64,000 bases of DNA from JAIBCC01 sp963763855 (GCA_963763855.1 CAVXPU010000005.1:1984001-2048000), one strand, 5' to 3'; counted from the stretch's first letter, positions 18,457-27,533 are shown. Numbers and translations: made by a program. The notes: generated by a model not told the origin, from the letters alone.

Positions 18457-18906
18457 ATGAGCGAAGCAACCACCGCCAAAGTTCCTTTTCCAGTCTTTCT
18501 ACGGCATAACGGTATTTGGGAAGGAACATACACTTTGATAGATGCCAAAACGGGCGAAATCCTCGACCATCATCAGAGCCGTCTGACCTGCAAAACCAAT
18601 GGAATTGATGAATATTCGCAACAAAATGTCTATACGTGGGCGGACGGAAGGGTTGAAACTAAAGAGTTTCCGGGCGAATTGAAAGACGGTTGGTTGAAGT
18701 TTGATAATCCGCGTTTGAAAGGTGCTTCAACCGAAGTTGACGAAAACTGCATTTTTTTAACATGGGTTTATAAAGATTCGCCAAACGATAAATACGTGGA
18801 AATTATCACGCTCGAATCAGACACGCACAGATGCCGAACCTGGCAGCATTTTGAAAATGGCGAATTTGCAAAATTAACCGTCATTGACGAAAGAAAGGTC
18901 GGATAA
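18457..18906 (+). CDS. DUF3598-like lipocalin-type protein
   Basis: The 149-residue protein has no signal peptide. Its pattern, LRHNGIWEGTYTLID near residue 15, then alternating beta strands with WADGRVETKEFPG and a final RCRTWQHFENG, resembles DUF3598 proteins, which have a lipocalin-like barrel. A ligand is not predictable. RBS GAGG sits before the ATG. It lies 3 bp upstream of the next gene, so they are co-transcribed. Confidence 0.55.
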   Translation: MSEATTAKVPFPVFLRHNGIWEGTYTLIDAKTGEILDHHQSRLTCKTNGIDEYSQQNVYTWADGRVETKEFPGELKDGWLKFDNPRLKGASTEVDENCIFLTWVYKDSPNDKYVEIITLESDTHRCRTWQHFENGEFAKLTVIDERKVG

Positions 18907-18909
18907 ATA

Positions 18910-19665
18910 ATGTTTAATTGTAAACGGTTAATAGTTAATTCCGCCTACGTTTTGTCCATTTTGACATCGATTGTTGTAGCTTCAGCTCAGGATTTATCAC
19001 CGCTCGAAATTGCTAAAAAAACAATTGCAGCTTCGGGCGGGGAAAATTGGCGGCGACCGAAAACACTTCAATTGTCAGGCACAGCGAAAATCTTTTGGTA
19101 TGGCAAACCTATTATTTTGAACAATTATAAGATGTGGCGGGTTTTTCCGAACGAGAATAATGCCGCACATTCGGCAAACGGTAAAGTTCGTTTTGATGCT
19201 TTTGAAGACGATATGCTGTTTTTTCAAATTGCTTTTGATGGCAAAAATACGTTTCAAAATCTGAGCGATTTAGCTAAGCAGCAAGAAGAGCAATTAAAAT
19301 GGGGGAATAATTTTGGTTTTTCGATTTTTCGTTTTGTGGAGTCGGATGGATTTAAGTTGCTTCGTCTGCAAGATGACAAAATTGACGGTCATCTCTGTTA
19401 CTTCATCAAAATCATTGACCCAAAAAAAACTGAAACGATTTTCGGCATCGATAAGAAAACTTTTTTTATCCGCTCTGCCTTTTTCAAAACGCCAATTGGT
19501 TTTCACCAAAGGATTTACGATGATTTTAAGTGGCACAAGAATCCTAAATTTATCCAACCCAGAAGCTTAAGAATTTTTAATGACGGGGTAAAAACCACTG
19601 AAATTTTTTGGTCTGAATACAAAATCAATCGACCGATTGACGATAGAGTCTTTGAAATAAAATAA
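18910..19665 (+). CDS. Secreted LolA-like hypothetical protein
   Basis: The 251-residue protein has a signal peptide (residues 1-26, ending VVASAQ) and begins its mature part with LSPLEIAKKTIAASGGENWRR, the usual opening of acidobacterial outer-membrane-lipoprotein-sorting-like (LolA/LolB fold) proteins. The remainder is beta-rich. It may bind a lipid or other hydrophobic ligand in the periplasm; no catalytic residues are visible. Confidence 0.5.
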   Translation: MFNCKRLIVNSAYVLSILTSIVVASAQDLSPLEIAKKTIAASGGENWRRPKTLQLSGTAKIFWYGKPIILNNYKMWRVFPNENNAAHSANGKVRFDAFEDDMLFFQIAFDGKNTFQNLSDLAKQQEEQLKWGNNFGFSIFRFVESDGFKLLRLQDDKIDGHLCYFIKIIDPKKTETIFGIDKKTFFIRSAFFKTPIGFHQRIYDDFKWHKNPKFIQPRSLRIFNDGVKTTEIFWSEYKINRPIDDRVFEIK

Positions 19666-19768
19666 AAACCTAACCGATCTATTAGCGATCCCAACCATGC
19701 CCTTAAACTTGATTTTATTGTAAAGTTTTAAGAAAATACTAACGTGGCTTTACAGTATTCCTATCAAA

Positions 19769-20488
19769 ATGCAGATCTTAAATAAAATAAAGGGTATCGT
19801 AAATGATTATGGTAAATTCGGGTCATTTGCCGGTTTGACGATGCTAATGCCAATTTTTGGCTCAGTGTTTTTATTAACAAGTGTTTATCAATTTGCACCT
19901 TGGTTGCAGGAAAATAAGGAAACAGGTTTCGTTCTATTTATTTCTTTAATGACCATTTTTTCTGGCTTAGCTTTGATGGCAATCAATGTTTTAGGAATTA
20001 TTAGCGGGTTTGCCTTTGATTTTGAGTTGGGTTTATTAGCTCAAATTATTGGAATTTTGGGTGCTTCAACTTTAATGTTTATCGTCGCCAAGCGATTCGC
20101 TTCCCGAAATTTGCTTTCGACAATTGAGAAAAAACCTAAAATCCAAGCAATTCACAATGCCTTAACCCGCGAGAATTTCTTCAAAACGCTACTGATTATC
20201 ACACTTTTACGACTCTCGCCCGCAATGCCTTTCGCCGTAACAAATTTTTCAATCGCAGCGGCTGGAGTTTCATTCAAAACATATATTTTGGGGACGGCAA
20301 TCGGAATGACGCCACGAGCAATAGCCGTTGTTTTCATTGGATCGAGTCTTTCGGAATTAAATTTTACAACTCCGAAAGATTCCGGAATGCTGATTTTAGG
20401 AGTTTTATCAACTATCGCAGCAGTTGTTTTGGTCGGATATTTCAGCAAGAAAGCCTTGCAAAATTTAACGATGCAAGAATCAAATTGA
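19769..20488 (+). CDS. TVP38/TMEM64 (VTT-domain) membrane protein
   Basis: The 239-residue protein has five or six hydrophobic segments and the VTT/DedA-like core: NVLGIISGFAFDFELGLLAQIIG, followed by LRLSPAMPFAVTNFSIAAAGVSF and GTAIGMTPRAIAVVFIGSS. The re-entrant RLSPAMPF loop is characteristic. Members are linked to lipid scrambling and polyprenyl-phosphate recycling. It stands alone on this strand and converges with the next gene. Confidence 0.8.
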   Translation: MQILNKIKGIVNDYGKFGSFAGLTMLMPIFGSVFLLTSVYQFAPWLQENKETGFVLFISLMTIFSGLALMAINVLGIISGFAFDFELGLLAQIIGILGASTLMFIVAKRFASRNLLSTIEKKPKIQAIHNALTRENFFKTLLIITLLRLSPAMPFAVTNFSIAAAGVSFKTYILGTAIGMTPRAIAVVFIGSSLSELNFTTPKDSGMLILGVLSTIAAVVLVGYFSKKALQNLTMQESN

Positions 20489-20492
20489 TCCT

Positions 20493-21209
20493 TTATTTGC
20501 TTAAGCTAAAGCTCTTCAAATCTGTTTCAATCAAACGATTTATCGTTTCTTTACCTTCAGAATTGATGATAATAAAACGTGCCGAAGCCTTTACCACACC
20601 CACATCTTTCGCATAATGATAAACGCTGATGGTGCGTGCTTTGCGACCATCGCCCAAATCCCAAAACGATTCCGATTCAATCCGCAAACATTTTTTGAAT
20701 TCTCCGGCAGTAACTTTTACATCTTCTTGCGAAACGTATTTTTGCTCGAGTTTGTAGTTTCCGCGATTCGTTTTTCCATCCGTCAGTTTGCGAGTAAACG
20801 ATGTTTCTATGATTGTTTCCGTACCTATTTTTACTTTTTCGGGAAACCAAAGTTGCGGCTTATCAAATCTAACAAATGTTTTATCCGCAAAGTTTTCACC
20901 GAAATAATAGATTCCTTCGCCTTTAACCTGCATCAATATTTTAGCCGCGTTTGTCGCGTCAAAATGATTTACTGTTGAATCAAAAATGTTGAAATTCTTT
21001 TGGTGTTGCTCAAGTAAGATTATTTCTTTTTCGCCAACTTCCATTCGGGAAACATAATCTCCTTTCCAGGTTGGCGGAGCAACGTAATTCCAGCTGTTTC
21101 CGGCTTTTAGTTGATAATAGTCGGCGATTTTTAGAGTCTGAGCAGAAGCCGATAAAGATAATAAGGAGATGGAAAGTATCAAAAATAATCTGCGTTTATC
21201 TGTCTTCAT
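20493..21209 (-). CDS. Secreted hypothetical protein
   Basis: The 238-residue protein has a basic N terminus and signal peptide ending SLSASAQ. The mature part opens with DYYQLKAGNSWNYVAPP and is beta-rich, ending in a strand that contains GVVKASARFIIINSEG. This style is common in Acidobacteriota and Bacteroidota secreted proteins of unknown function. It lies 6 bp downstream of the nitrilase-family gene and is probably co-transcribed with it. Confidence 0.55.
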   Translation of the reverse strand: MKTDKRRLFLILSISLLSLSASAQTLKIADYYQLKAGNSWNYVAPPTWKGDYVSRMEVGEKEIILLEQHQKNFNIFDSTVNHFDATNAAKILMQVKGEGIYYFGENFADKTFVRFDKPQLWFPEKVKIGTETIIETSFTRKLTDGKTNRGNYKLEQKYVSQEDVKVTAGEFKKCLRIESESFWDLGDGRKARTISVYHYAKDVGVVKASARFIIINSEGKETINRLIETDLKSFSLSK

Positions 21210-21215
21210 CTGCAG

Positions 21216-22238
21216 TTAAATTATTCCTTTCTCCGCGAGCTTTTCGATCACATCTTTTTGAGTTTCAACAAAATGCGAGCGTTCAGCGTTTTTTTCAAGC
21301 AGGGAATTCGGCGGATAAAACGAGTGTTTTGCGTAAGATTCGGCGTAAAGTTCAAAGCGTTGTCGCGATAAAATATTTCCCATTCCGGCACGTTTGCGAT
21401 TTCGGCGTAGTGCAGCTAAATCTATCTCTGCAAAGGCGTTAATTGATTCGCCTTGACCAGTTTCAGCAATAATCAAACCTTTGTAATCAACAATTTTCGA
21501 GCCGCCGTCGGTTGAATTTTCAGGAATCGAAATATCAGCAATTCCCGCTGAATTTGCGGAAACAACATAAGCCATATTTTCATAACTGCGAGCGAGCTTG
21601 GCGACATTTTTCGGCGTGTTTTGCATTCCGAAAACTTCCGATGACGAATGACAAAAAACCTCAGCACCACGCATCGCAAGGCAACGGGCGATTTCCGGGT
21701 AAAGAATTTCTTCGGATGCGATACACGCTAGATTTCCGATTTCGGTTCTTGCGACCGGGAAAACTCTTTCGAGCCCGTAAACATCTAAATATTTGTCCCA
21801 AACATCGTGCGGAGTTGGGGCAAACATTGAAACAAGACGTCGATATCGAACAACAACTTCGCCGTTTGGTGCAATCACAAAAGACGTTTGAAAATAGAGT
21901 TCAGCGAAATTTTTGTCGAGTTCGTATGCGTTTCCGCTTAGGAAGATCTTGCGGTCTTGGGCGATTTGTGACAGTTTTTCGTAGATTTCGCCGTCAATTT
22001 CCAGGCACGCTTTTTCACGCCATTCATCGATCGATTCTCCGAGCGGAAAACTCGTCAAAAAGTATTCAGGCAAAACGACGAGCTTTGTATCAAAACCGAT
22101 AAATGCAATGCTCGCAGCAATTTGCCGCGACAACCGCTCAATCGTCCGCGACATAATCTCCGCCGCATCAGCCCGATCTTTCGCACGATTTACGGCGAAG
22201 CATTTTGTTTGCAAGGCGATTGCTCGGTAACTTTCCAT
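21216..22238 (-). CDS. Carbon-nitrogen hydrolase (nitrilase superfamily)
   Basis: The 340-residue protein has the nitrilase Glu in LVVLPEYFLTS and the nucleophilic Cys in GNLACIASEEILYPE, with MRGAEVFCHSSSE after it. At the usual Lys position the sequence reads VVRYRRLV, so the catalytic lysine of the typical YRK motif appears to be Arg; this should be checked by alignment. The superfamily includes N-carbamoyl-amino-acid and beta-ureidopropionase amidases, which would follow naturally after a hydantoinase. It lies just downstream of hyuA on the same strand, separated by an inverted repeat. Confidence 0.8.
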   Translation of the reverse strand: MESYRAIALQTKCFAVNRAKDRADAAEIMSRTIERLSRQIAASIAFIGFDTKLVVLPEYFLTSFPLGESIDEWREKACLEIDGEIYEKLSQIAQDRKIFLSGNAYELDKNFAELYFQTSFVIAPNGEVVVRYRRLVSMFAPTPHDVWDKYLDVYGLERVFPVARTEIGNLACIASEEILYPEIARCLAMRGAEVFCHSSSEVFGMQNTPKNVAKLARSYENMAYVVSANSAGIADISIPENSTDGGSKIVDYKGLIIAETGQGESINAFAEIDLAALRRNRKRAGMGNILSRQRFELYAESYAKHSFYPPNSLLEKNAERSHFVETQKDVIEKLAEKGII

Positions 22239-22249
22239 AAAAACTATTT

Positions 22250-22314
22250 AACCACGAAATAACGCGAAGTAACACGAAAAAGACTTCGTGAAAACTTCGT
22301 GCCGCTTCGTGGTT
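22250..22314. repeat. Intergenic inverted repeat (AACCACGAA ends)
   Basis: AACCACGAA at 22250-22258 is exactly complementary to TTCGTGGTT at 22306-22314, with inner CACGAA/TTCGTG copies. It fills the gap between hyuA and the nitrilase gene and shares its ends with the repeat at 30460-30570. Confidence 0.75.
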
Positions 22315-22324
22315 TCAAAGAATC

Positions 22325-24373
22325 CTAATTTGGATAAATCAAAATATTCAAATAAGCATCAACTTTTCCGTGATGATTTGGCAAAATAACTGTCGTTGAA
22401 TCCTTTTGCGTGACAATTGCCGGACCATTTATTTTATGTCCGTGGCGAAGTTTTTCGCGGTCGTAAATGTTTGTATCCATTTGCTTTCCGTCAAACCACG
22501 CCTGATACATTTCGGTGATTGCTGAAGAAGCATTTTCGTCACCTTTTTCATATTTTGGCAATTCAACTTTGCGGACAGTTCCCACGCCGACGCATCTTAA
22601 ATTTACAATTTCAATCGGCGATTCAATATTGAAACCATAATTTTTCTCGTGTAGCTCTTTGAAATCAGCGATAAATTTCGCCTTTCCAGCGGCAGTCGCA
22701 AATTGATCAGGGGCAACCGCAATTGGGAATTCAAAACCTTGTCGATAATAACGAACGTCAACTTCATACGTAAGTTTTTGACTCGATTTAGCGATTTCTT
22801 CACCGTCAAGCCACGCAGTTGCTTCACCGCCAAGCACCTTGAAAATCTCTCCAAATTCTTTGTTATCAATCTTTTCCAGTTCGCGAATCATCGTTTGTGA
22901 AAACTCGTTTCTAATATCTGAATGCAGAAATCCTAATGCCGATAGCACGCCCGGAGTCGGCGGCGAAATGCACGGATACGAGCCGCAAAGTTTCGACAAA
23001 GAATTGCCATGAAGCGGTCCTGCACCGCCGAAAGCGACGAGTGCAAAATCTCTTGGGTCAAGTCCGCGTTGGACTGAAACGAGCCGCAATGCACCGAACA
23101 TATTTTCGTTGACAATATCCAAAATTCCCTGTGCCGCGGCTTCAATTGATAAACCTAAAGTATCGGCAATTTTCTTGACGGAATTTCGTGCAGCTTCCAC
23201 ATCGAGCGACATTTCACCGCCCAAAAGCCTCGGCGGCAGATGTCCAAGCACAACGTTTGCATCAGTTACGGTCGGTTCTTCGCCACCTTTTTTATATGCC
23301 GCCGGTCCCGGATCTGCACCCGCAGATTGCGGTCCGACTCGCAACGCACCAGTCATCGGAACGTGTGCGATTGAACCGCCGCCGGCACCGACCGTTCGCA
23401 CGTCAACTGACGACGCTTTGACCGGATAATAGCCGACGCGAGTTTCACGCACGAGATTCGGAGTTCCGCCCATCGTAACGCAAACATCGGTCGAAGTTCC
23501 TCCCATATCAAAGCCCAAAACTTTATCAAATCCGGCAAGTTCGCCAACGTATGCCGCAGCGACTGCTCCGCCCGAAGGTCCTGATAACAGCGTGTTTACC
23601 GGCGATTTCTTGGCAGCTTCGATACTCATTACTCCGCCATCAGAACGAACGATATTTACGGTCGTATCAATTTTTGCATCAGCTAATTTGTGCTGAATTC
23701 CTTTCAAATAATTCGCCATTTTCGGTCGAACGTATGAATTCATAACGGTCGTCAAGCAACGCTCATATTCGCGAAATTCGGGCAAAATATCGGTGGAAAT
23801 CGTAACTGGAAGATCGGGATACATTTCAGCGGCGATGTCGCGGATTTTTCGTTCATGAACATTGCTGGCAAACGAATTTATCAGCGAAACGGTCAACGCC
23901 TCGATTCCGGCTTCTTTCAAATCTGTGATAAAGCCACGAATTTCAGCTTCGTCAATCGGCGAAGTTTCAACGCCTTTTGCAGTCGTTCGACAAGTTACAC
24001 CGCGAGTTAAATACAATGGTGCCAATGGGTCTGGCTTTTGCATGATAATCCAACCGGCGAGCGGTCCCGGCGTTTGCGAACGTGCAACGTGCAGAATTTG
24101 CTCGAATCCTTTGGTCGTTATCAAGCCTACCAATGCACCTTTTTCTTCTAAAACGGCGTTCGTCGCGACGGTGGTTCCATGCAAAATCAGGTCGATTTCG
24201 TTCGCATCTAAACCGTTTCGTTCAACGATTTTCCTAATGCCTTCAAGTATGCCGATCGACTGATCCGCAGGCGTCGAAGGAGTTTTTTCTAGCTTCATTT
24301 CGCCTGTTTTGTTGTTGAAAAGTAAAAGGTCGGTAAACGTTCCGCCAACGTCAATTCCTAAACGATAACTCAT
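22325..24373 (-). CDS. hyuA: Hydantoinase A/oxoprolinase-family subunit
   Basis: The 682-residue protein has the actin-like ATPase signatures GIDVGGTFTDLLLF at the N terminus and GFDMGGTSTDV near residue 290, HGTTVATNAVLE, and ALVAFGGAGPLHG, all typical of HyuA (PF05378/PF01968/PF19278). It provides ATP-dependent activation for the ring-opening or carboxylation reaction shared with HyuB. Usually hyuA and hyuB are adjacent; here hyuB is at 7613 on the other strand. Its upstream region carries two copies of the candidate GntR operator, shared with the divergent acyl-CoA ligase. Confidence 0.93.
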   Translation of the reverse strand: MSYRLGIDVGGTFTDLLLFNNKTGEMKLEKTPSTPADQSIGILEGIRKIVERNGLDANEIDLILHGTTVATNAVLEEKGALVGLITTKGFEQILHVARSQTPGPLAGWIIMQKPDPLAPLYLTRGVTCRTTAKGVETSPIDEAEIRGFITDLKEAGIEALTVSLINSFASNVHERKIRDIAAEMYPDLPVTISTDILPEFREYERCLTTVMNSYVRPKMANYLKGIQHKLADAKIDTTVNIVRSDGGVMSIEAAKKSPVNTLLSGPSGGAVAAAYVGELAGFDKVLGFDMGGTSTDVCVTMGGTPNLVRETRVGYYPVKASSVDVRTVGAGGGSIAHVPMTGALRVGPQSAGADPGPAAYKKGGEEPTVTDANVVLGHLPPRLLGGEMSLDVEAARNSVKKIADTLGLSIEAAAQGILDIVNENMFGALRLVSVQRGLDPRDFALVAFGGAGPLHGNSLSKLCGSYPCISPPTPGVLSALGFLHSDIRNEFSQTMIRELEKIDNKEFGEIFKVLGGEATAWLDGEEIAKSSQKLTYEVDVRYYRQGFEFPIAVAPDQFATAAGKAKFIADFKELHEKNYGFNIESPIEIVNLRCVGVGTVRKVELPKYEKGDENASSAITEMYQAWFDGKQMDTNIYDREKLRHGHKINGPAIVTQKDSTTVILPNHHGKVDAYLNILIYPN

Positions 24374-24473
24374 ATTTTGCCTCGTAATTTAGTAATTTGT
24401 TTGTAATTTATGTCAAATTAAATTTATGATAATACTGCAAATATAGCTTGCAATTTTAACGAAGTCAAGCTAG

Positions 24474-24524
24474 ATTTGTTATAGACTTATATCCAATTTT
24501 TGTATTAGAATTTATAACAAATTT
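24474..24524. promoter_or_regulatory. Two tandem candidate GntR operators, divergent promoter
   Basis: The first site (24474-24497) begins ATTTGTTATAGACTTA, identical over 16 bp to the hyuB operator; its right arm is degenerate. The second (24499-24522) has TTGT-N13-ACAA with right arm TTTATAACAAAT. They lie between the divergent hyuA and acyl-CoA ligase genes and could control both. Confidence 0.55.
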
Positions 24525-24529
24525 CACGC

Positions 24530-26083
24530 ATGATTTTTGGCGGATTAACATCAGCAGGCGACCTTTTAGGACGCAACGCACGAAACTTTCCGAACGACAT
24601 CGGACTTATTTTTGGCGACAAAAACTTTACATGGAAAGAGCTTGATGACCGTGCGAAAGCCTTTGCGAACTCGTTGTTTGAACTTGGATTGAACCGAGGC
24701 GATCGGGTCGCGATTTACGCGAAAAATTCGAATCAATGGGTTGAAGCGTTGTTTGGATTGGCTCAAGTTGGGCTGGTTTCGGTAACTGTAAATTATCGTC
24801 TGACGGCGAATGAAGTCGCATTTATCGTCGAGAATTCGGGAGCAAAAGCGATTATTTGTGATGAATCAACCGAGCAGAATTCAATCGACGTGAAAGCACA
24901 AGTTGCATGTTTGCAACACGTTATTGATCCGCGTTTGTTTGAAAATTTAATCGGGCAAAGTCCAAAGTCTAAAGCCCAAAGTCCAAAGTTAGACGCCAGC
25001 GATGCGGCGATGCTTTTATACACATCTGGCACGACAGGTTTTCCGAAAGGTGCAATTTATTCGCATTATTCGCTTTTAGTTGGAATGTTAGTTCACGTTC
25101 ACGCGATTGCAAGCAAACAAACGCATCGCGTCATGCTGCCTTCGCCTTTGTATTCGGCGGCGGGAATTGCGGGAATTTATTGTGCGGTTTATGTCGGTTC
25201 GCAAATTTCGTTGATAAATTACGATGTTGAAACAGCTTGTCAGACGATTGAACGCGACAAAATTACATTTACAAATCTTGTGCCGACGACGATTCAGATG
25301 TTGTTAGCTTCTGATGTTTCAAAAAAATACGATCTAAGTTTCTTGGAAGTGTTACTTTACGGCGGTTCACCGATTCCCGAACCTGTTTTGCGTGAAGCGA
25401 TGCAACGCTTTCCAAAATGCGGTTTCAGGCAGACTTTTGCGACCACCGAAACAGGTTGTGCAGGAACAGTTTTAGAGCCGAGCGAGCATCGTTTGGCGTT
25501 GGAAAATGTCGATAAAAAGCATCTTTTGCAATCGTGCGGACGACCGCAGACGAATGTTGATGTGCGAATCGTTGACGAAGATTGGAACTTTTTGCCAGCA
25601 GATGAAGTAGGCGAAATTGCGATTCGGACCGAGGCAAATATGGTCGGATATTGGAATAATTCGGAAGCCACGGCGAAAACTTTGCAAAACGGCTGGCTTC
25701 GCACGGGCGACATGGCACGAATGGACGCGGACGGTTATTTATATCTGGTTGATCGCAAAAACGACATGATCGTGTCGGGTGCGTTGAATGTTTATCCATC
25801 GGAAGTTGAACGGATTTTGCAAGAACATCCAAGTGTATTTGAAGTCTCGGTTATCGGCGTTCCAAGCGAAAAATGGGGCGAAGAAGTAAAAGCGGTTGTG
25901 GTTTTGAAAGAAGGTTTGGAAGTTTCAGAAAGTGAAATAATAAGTTTTTGCGAAGGCAAATTAGCAGGTTTCAAAAAACCAAAAACGGTTGAATTTATTG
26001 ATAAATTACCGCGAAATTTGACGGGAAAGATTTTGAAGAAAGATTTGCGGGAAAGATTTAGCCACGAACAAGCACGAAAATGA
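24530..26083 (+). CDS. AMP-forming acyl-CoA synthetase
   Basis: The 517-residue ANL-family enzyme has LLYTSGTTGFPKGAI (P-loop-like motif), TFATTETGCAG, LRTGDMARMDADGYLYLVDR and the C-terminal lysine motif LPRNLTGKILKKDLRE. It activates a carboxylic acid as an acyl-adenylate and then as its CoA thioester. It starts 7 bp after the second candidate operator and diverges from hyuA. The last seven residues and stop codon come from the left end of an intergenic inverted repeat (26061-26246). Substrate unknown; the neighbouring genes suggest a catabolic acid rather than a long-chain fatty acid. Confidence 0.9.
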   Translation: MIFGGLTSAGDLLGRNARNFPNDIGLIFGDKNFTWKELDDRAKAFANSLFELGLNRGDRVAIYAKNSNQWVEALFGLAQVGLVSVTVNYRLTANEVAFIVENSGAKAIICDESTEQNSIDVKAQVACLQHVIDPRLFENLIGQSPKSKAQSPKLDASDAAMLLYTSGTTGFPKGAIYSHYSLLVGMLVHVHAIASKQTHRVMLPSPLYSAAGIAGIYCAVYVGSQISLINYDVETACQTIERDKITFTNLVPTTIQMLLASDVSKKYDLSFLEVLLYGGSPIPEPVLREAMQRFPKCGFRQTFATTETGCAGTVLEPSEHRLALENVDKKHLLQSCGRPQTNVDVRIVDEDWNFLPADEVGEIAIRTEANMVGYWNNSEATAKTLQNGWLRTGDMARMDADGYLYLVDRKNDMIVSGALNVYPSEVERILQEHPSVFEVSVIGVPSEKWGEEVKAVVVLKEGLEVSESEIISFCEGKLAGFKKPKTVEFIDKLPRNLTGKILKKDLRERFSHEQARK

Positions 26084-26246
26084 CACGAAAGTTTTTTGTT
26101 TGGAAAGTTGAAAATTAGACGCGGAAAAACGCGGATTGGGCAGATAAACACGGATTCGAATCTAATTACATATCTGCGTAAATCCGCTAAATCTGTGTTC
26201 ATCTGTGTCTAATTCTTTTTCGTGAGATTTCGTGTTTGTTCGTGGC
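26061..26246. repeat. Intergenic inverted repeat overlapping a CDS end
   Basis: GCCACGAACAA at 26061-26071 is exactly complementary to TTGTTCGTGGC at 26236-26246. Inner GCGGATT, AACACGGAT and ATCTGTGTT tracts also pair. It is the same family as 9413-9555. Its left end encodes the C-terminal tail of the acyl-CoA ligase. Confidence 0.8.
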
Positions 26247-26255
26247 AGAAAATGT

Positions 26256-27104
26256 ATGACAAAAGCAATAGACATAGTCGTCAATCTTTGGACGAAAGAA
26301 ATTACTGAATGTTATCCGCCGGAACTTGACCAATTTTGGGATTTAGTCGGGATTTTGGAGATGACGAAAAAGGGCGTCACCATCGAAGAAGAATTGGCTT
26401 TGATGGACGAAGGCGGCATTGACAAAGGTCTGCTCGTTGCCACGACAGGTGCGGCGGTCGGCTCGAATATTTTCTTTGAAAAACCATTTGAAAAAATTGC
26501 CGAAGTTTGTGCAGCACATCCCGACAGATTTAAGGGAATTATCGGCGTAAATCCCTCGCAGATAATGAATTGGGTGCGGAAATTGGATGTCGCCGTCAAA
26601 GAATACGGCTTCGTTGGAGCACATCTTTATCCGCATTGGTTTGGTGAGCCGCCGGACAGCCGCGTTTATTATCCGTTTTACGCGAAATGTGCCGAACTCG
26701 GCGTGCCGATCCAGATTCAGGTCGGACATTCGGCTCAATGGTTTTTGCGGACTGTCGCCGAACCAATTACGCTCGACCGTGTGGCGATTGACTTTCCCGA
26801 ACTGAAAATTATCGGCATTCACATCGGTCATCCGTGGACAGAACAAATGATTTCGATGGCGTGGAAACACCCGAATGTTTTTATCGGCACAGACGCACAT
26901 TTGCCGAAATATTGGGATAAATCGTTGATTAAATTTATCAATTCTCGCGGACAAGACAAAGTAATGTTCGGCACGGATTACCCTGTAATCGGCTTCAAAC
27001 GGGCGATTGATGAATTGGATAAATTGGAGTTAAGAGAAACACCGAAACGTAAATTGTTGGTCGAAAACGCGGCGAGAGTTTATGGGTTGGAGGATTGGAT
27101 TTGA
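26256..27104 (+). CDS. Amidohydrolase_2-type metal-dependent hydrolase
   Basis: The 282-residue protein is a TIM-barrel amidohydrolase (PF04909 type) with GAHLYPHW, HIGHPWTEQ and the C-terminal FGTDYPV, which carry the metal-binding His and Asp. At the N terminus, where HxH is normal, the sequence reads DIVVNLWT, so the first metal site looks altered. ATG at 26256 is preferred over an earlier start inside the repeat. Members include decarboxylases of aromatic or dicarboxylic acids and lactonases. It sits in the GntR-linked catabolic run after the acyl-CoA ligase. Confidence 0.85.
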   Translation: MTKAIDIVVNLWTKEITECYPPELDQFWDLVGILEMTKKGVTIEEELALMDEGGIDKGLLVATTGAAVGSNIFFEKPFEKIAEVCAAHPDRFKGIIGVNPSQIMNWVRKLDVAVKEYGFVGAHLYPHWFGEPPDSRVYYPFYAKCAELGVPIQIQVGHSAQWFLRTVAEPITLDRVAIDFPELKIIGIHIGHPWTEQMISMAWKHPNVFIGTDAHLPKYWDKSLIKFINSRGQDKVMFGTDYPVIGFKRAIDELDKLELRETPKRKLLVENAARVYGLEDWI

Positions 27105-27108
27105 TTTG

Positions 27109-27180
27109 CACCACAGAGCCACAGAGTTCACGGAGATAAAACGTGCTAGAAAACTATGTGTGCTCTTTGTCTCTGTGGTG
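27109..27180. repeat. Intergenic inverted repeat (CACCACAGAG ends)
   Basis: CACCACAGAG at 27109-27118 is exactly complementary to CTCTGTGGTG at 27171-27180, with an extra CACAGAG/CTCTTTG pair inside. It starts 4 bp after the amidohydrolase stop. Confidence 0.7.
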
Positions 27181-27191
27181 AATAAAAATTT

Positions 27192-27461
27192 ATGAGTAAA
27201 AACATACTAAAAAATAAACCGAAAAGAAGCGAAGAAGTCGAAAAATGGCTTCAGGAAGAATTTGGCGAACAGCTTGAACGTTACGAAAAAATCGCCAAGG
27301 AAATGAATATTGATTTGGCACAGCAGCGTGAAGTTTGGATTCAAGAATTTTATGAAAGAATCACAACGACAGGCTTTTATTGGCATGCCGACAATAAGAA
27401 AATTATTAAAAAAGAAGACCTTTTTCAGAAGCCTGATAGGGAATTTAAGGTGGTATTTTAG
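27192..27461 (+). CDS. Small charged hypothetical protein
   Basis: The 89-residue protein is highly charged and probably helical (VEKWLQEEFGEQLERYEKIAKEMN), with a short C-terminal region containing GFYWHADNKKIIKK. There is no signal peptide, membrane segment or recognised family. It sits between two intergenic repeats, in line with the catabolic genes; whether it is functional in that pathway is unclear. Confidence 0.5.
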   Translation: MSKNILKNKPKRSEEVEKWLQEEFGEQLERYEKIAKEMNIDLAQQREVWIQEFYERITTTGFYWHADNKKIIKKEDLFQKPDREFKVVF

Positions 27462-27529
27462 TTCGTAGTCCCGCATTTCTGCGGCATTATTTGAGACAGT
27501 TTTTACCGCCTGAAGGCGGAACTACAAAC
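27461..27529. repeat. Intergenic inverted repeat (GTAGTCCCGC type)
   Basis: GTTCGTAGTCCCGC on the left pairs with a nearly complementary right end finishing GGAACTACAAAC; each arm also contains its own small hairpin (CCGCATTTCTGCGG and CCGCCTGAAGGCGG). It lies between the small charged protein and the cupin gene. Confidence 0.65.
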
Positions 27530-27533
27530 ACTT

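Noticed and set aside
21512..22102. A 196-codon frame opposite the nitrilase gene
   Set aside because: It is antisense to a gene with clear catalytic motifs and has a composition typical of a shadow frame.
26343..26954. A 203-codon frame opposite the amidohydrolase
   Set aside because: It is a shadow of the amidohydrolase reading frame.
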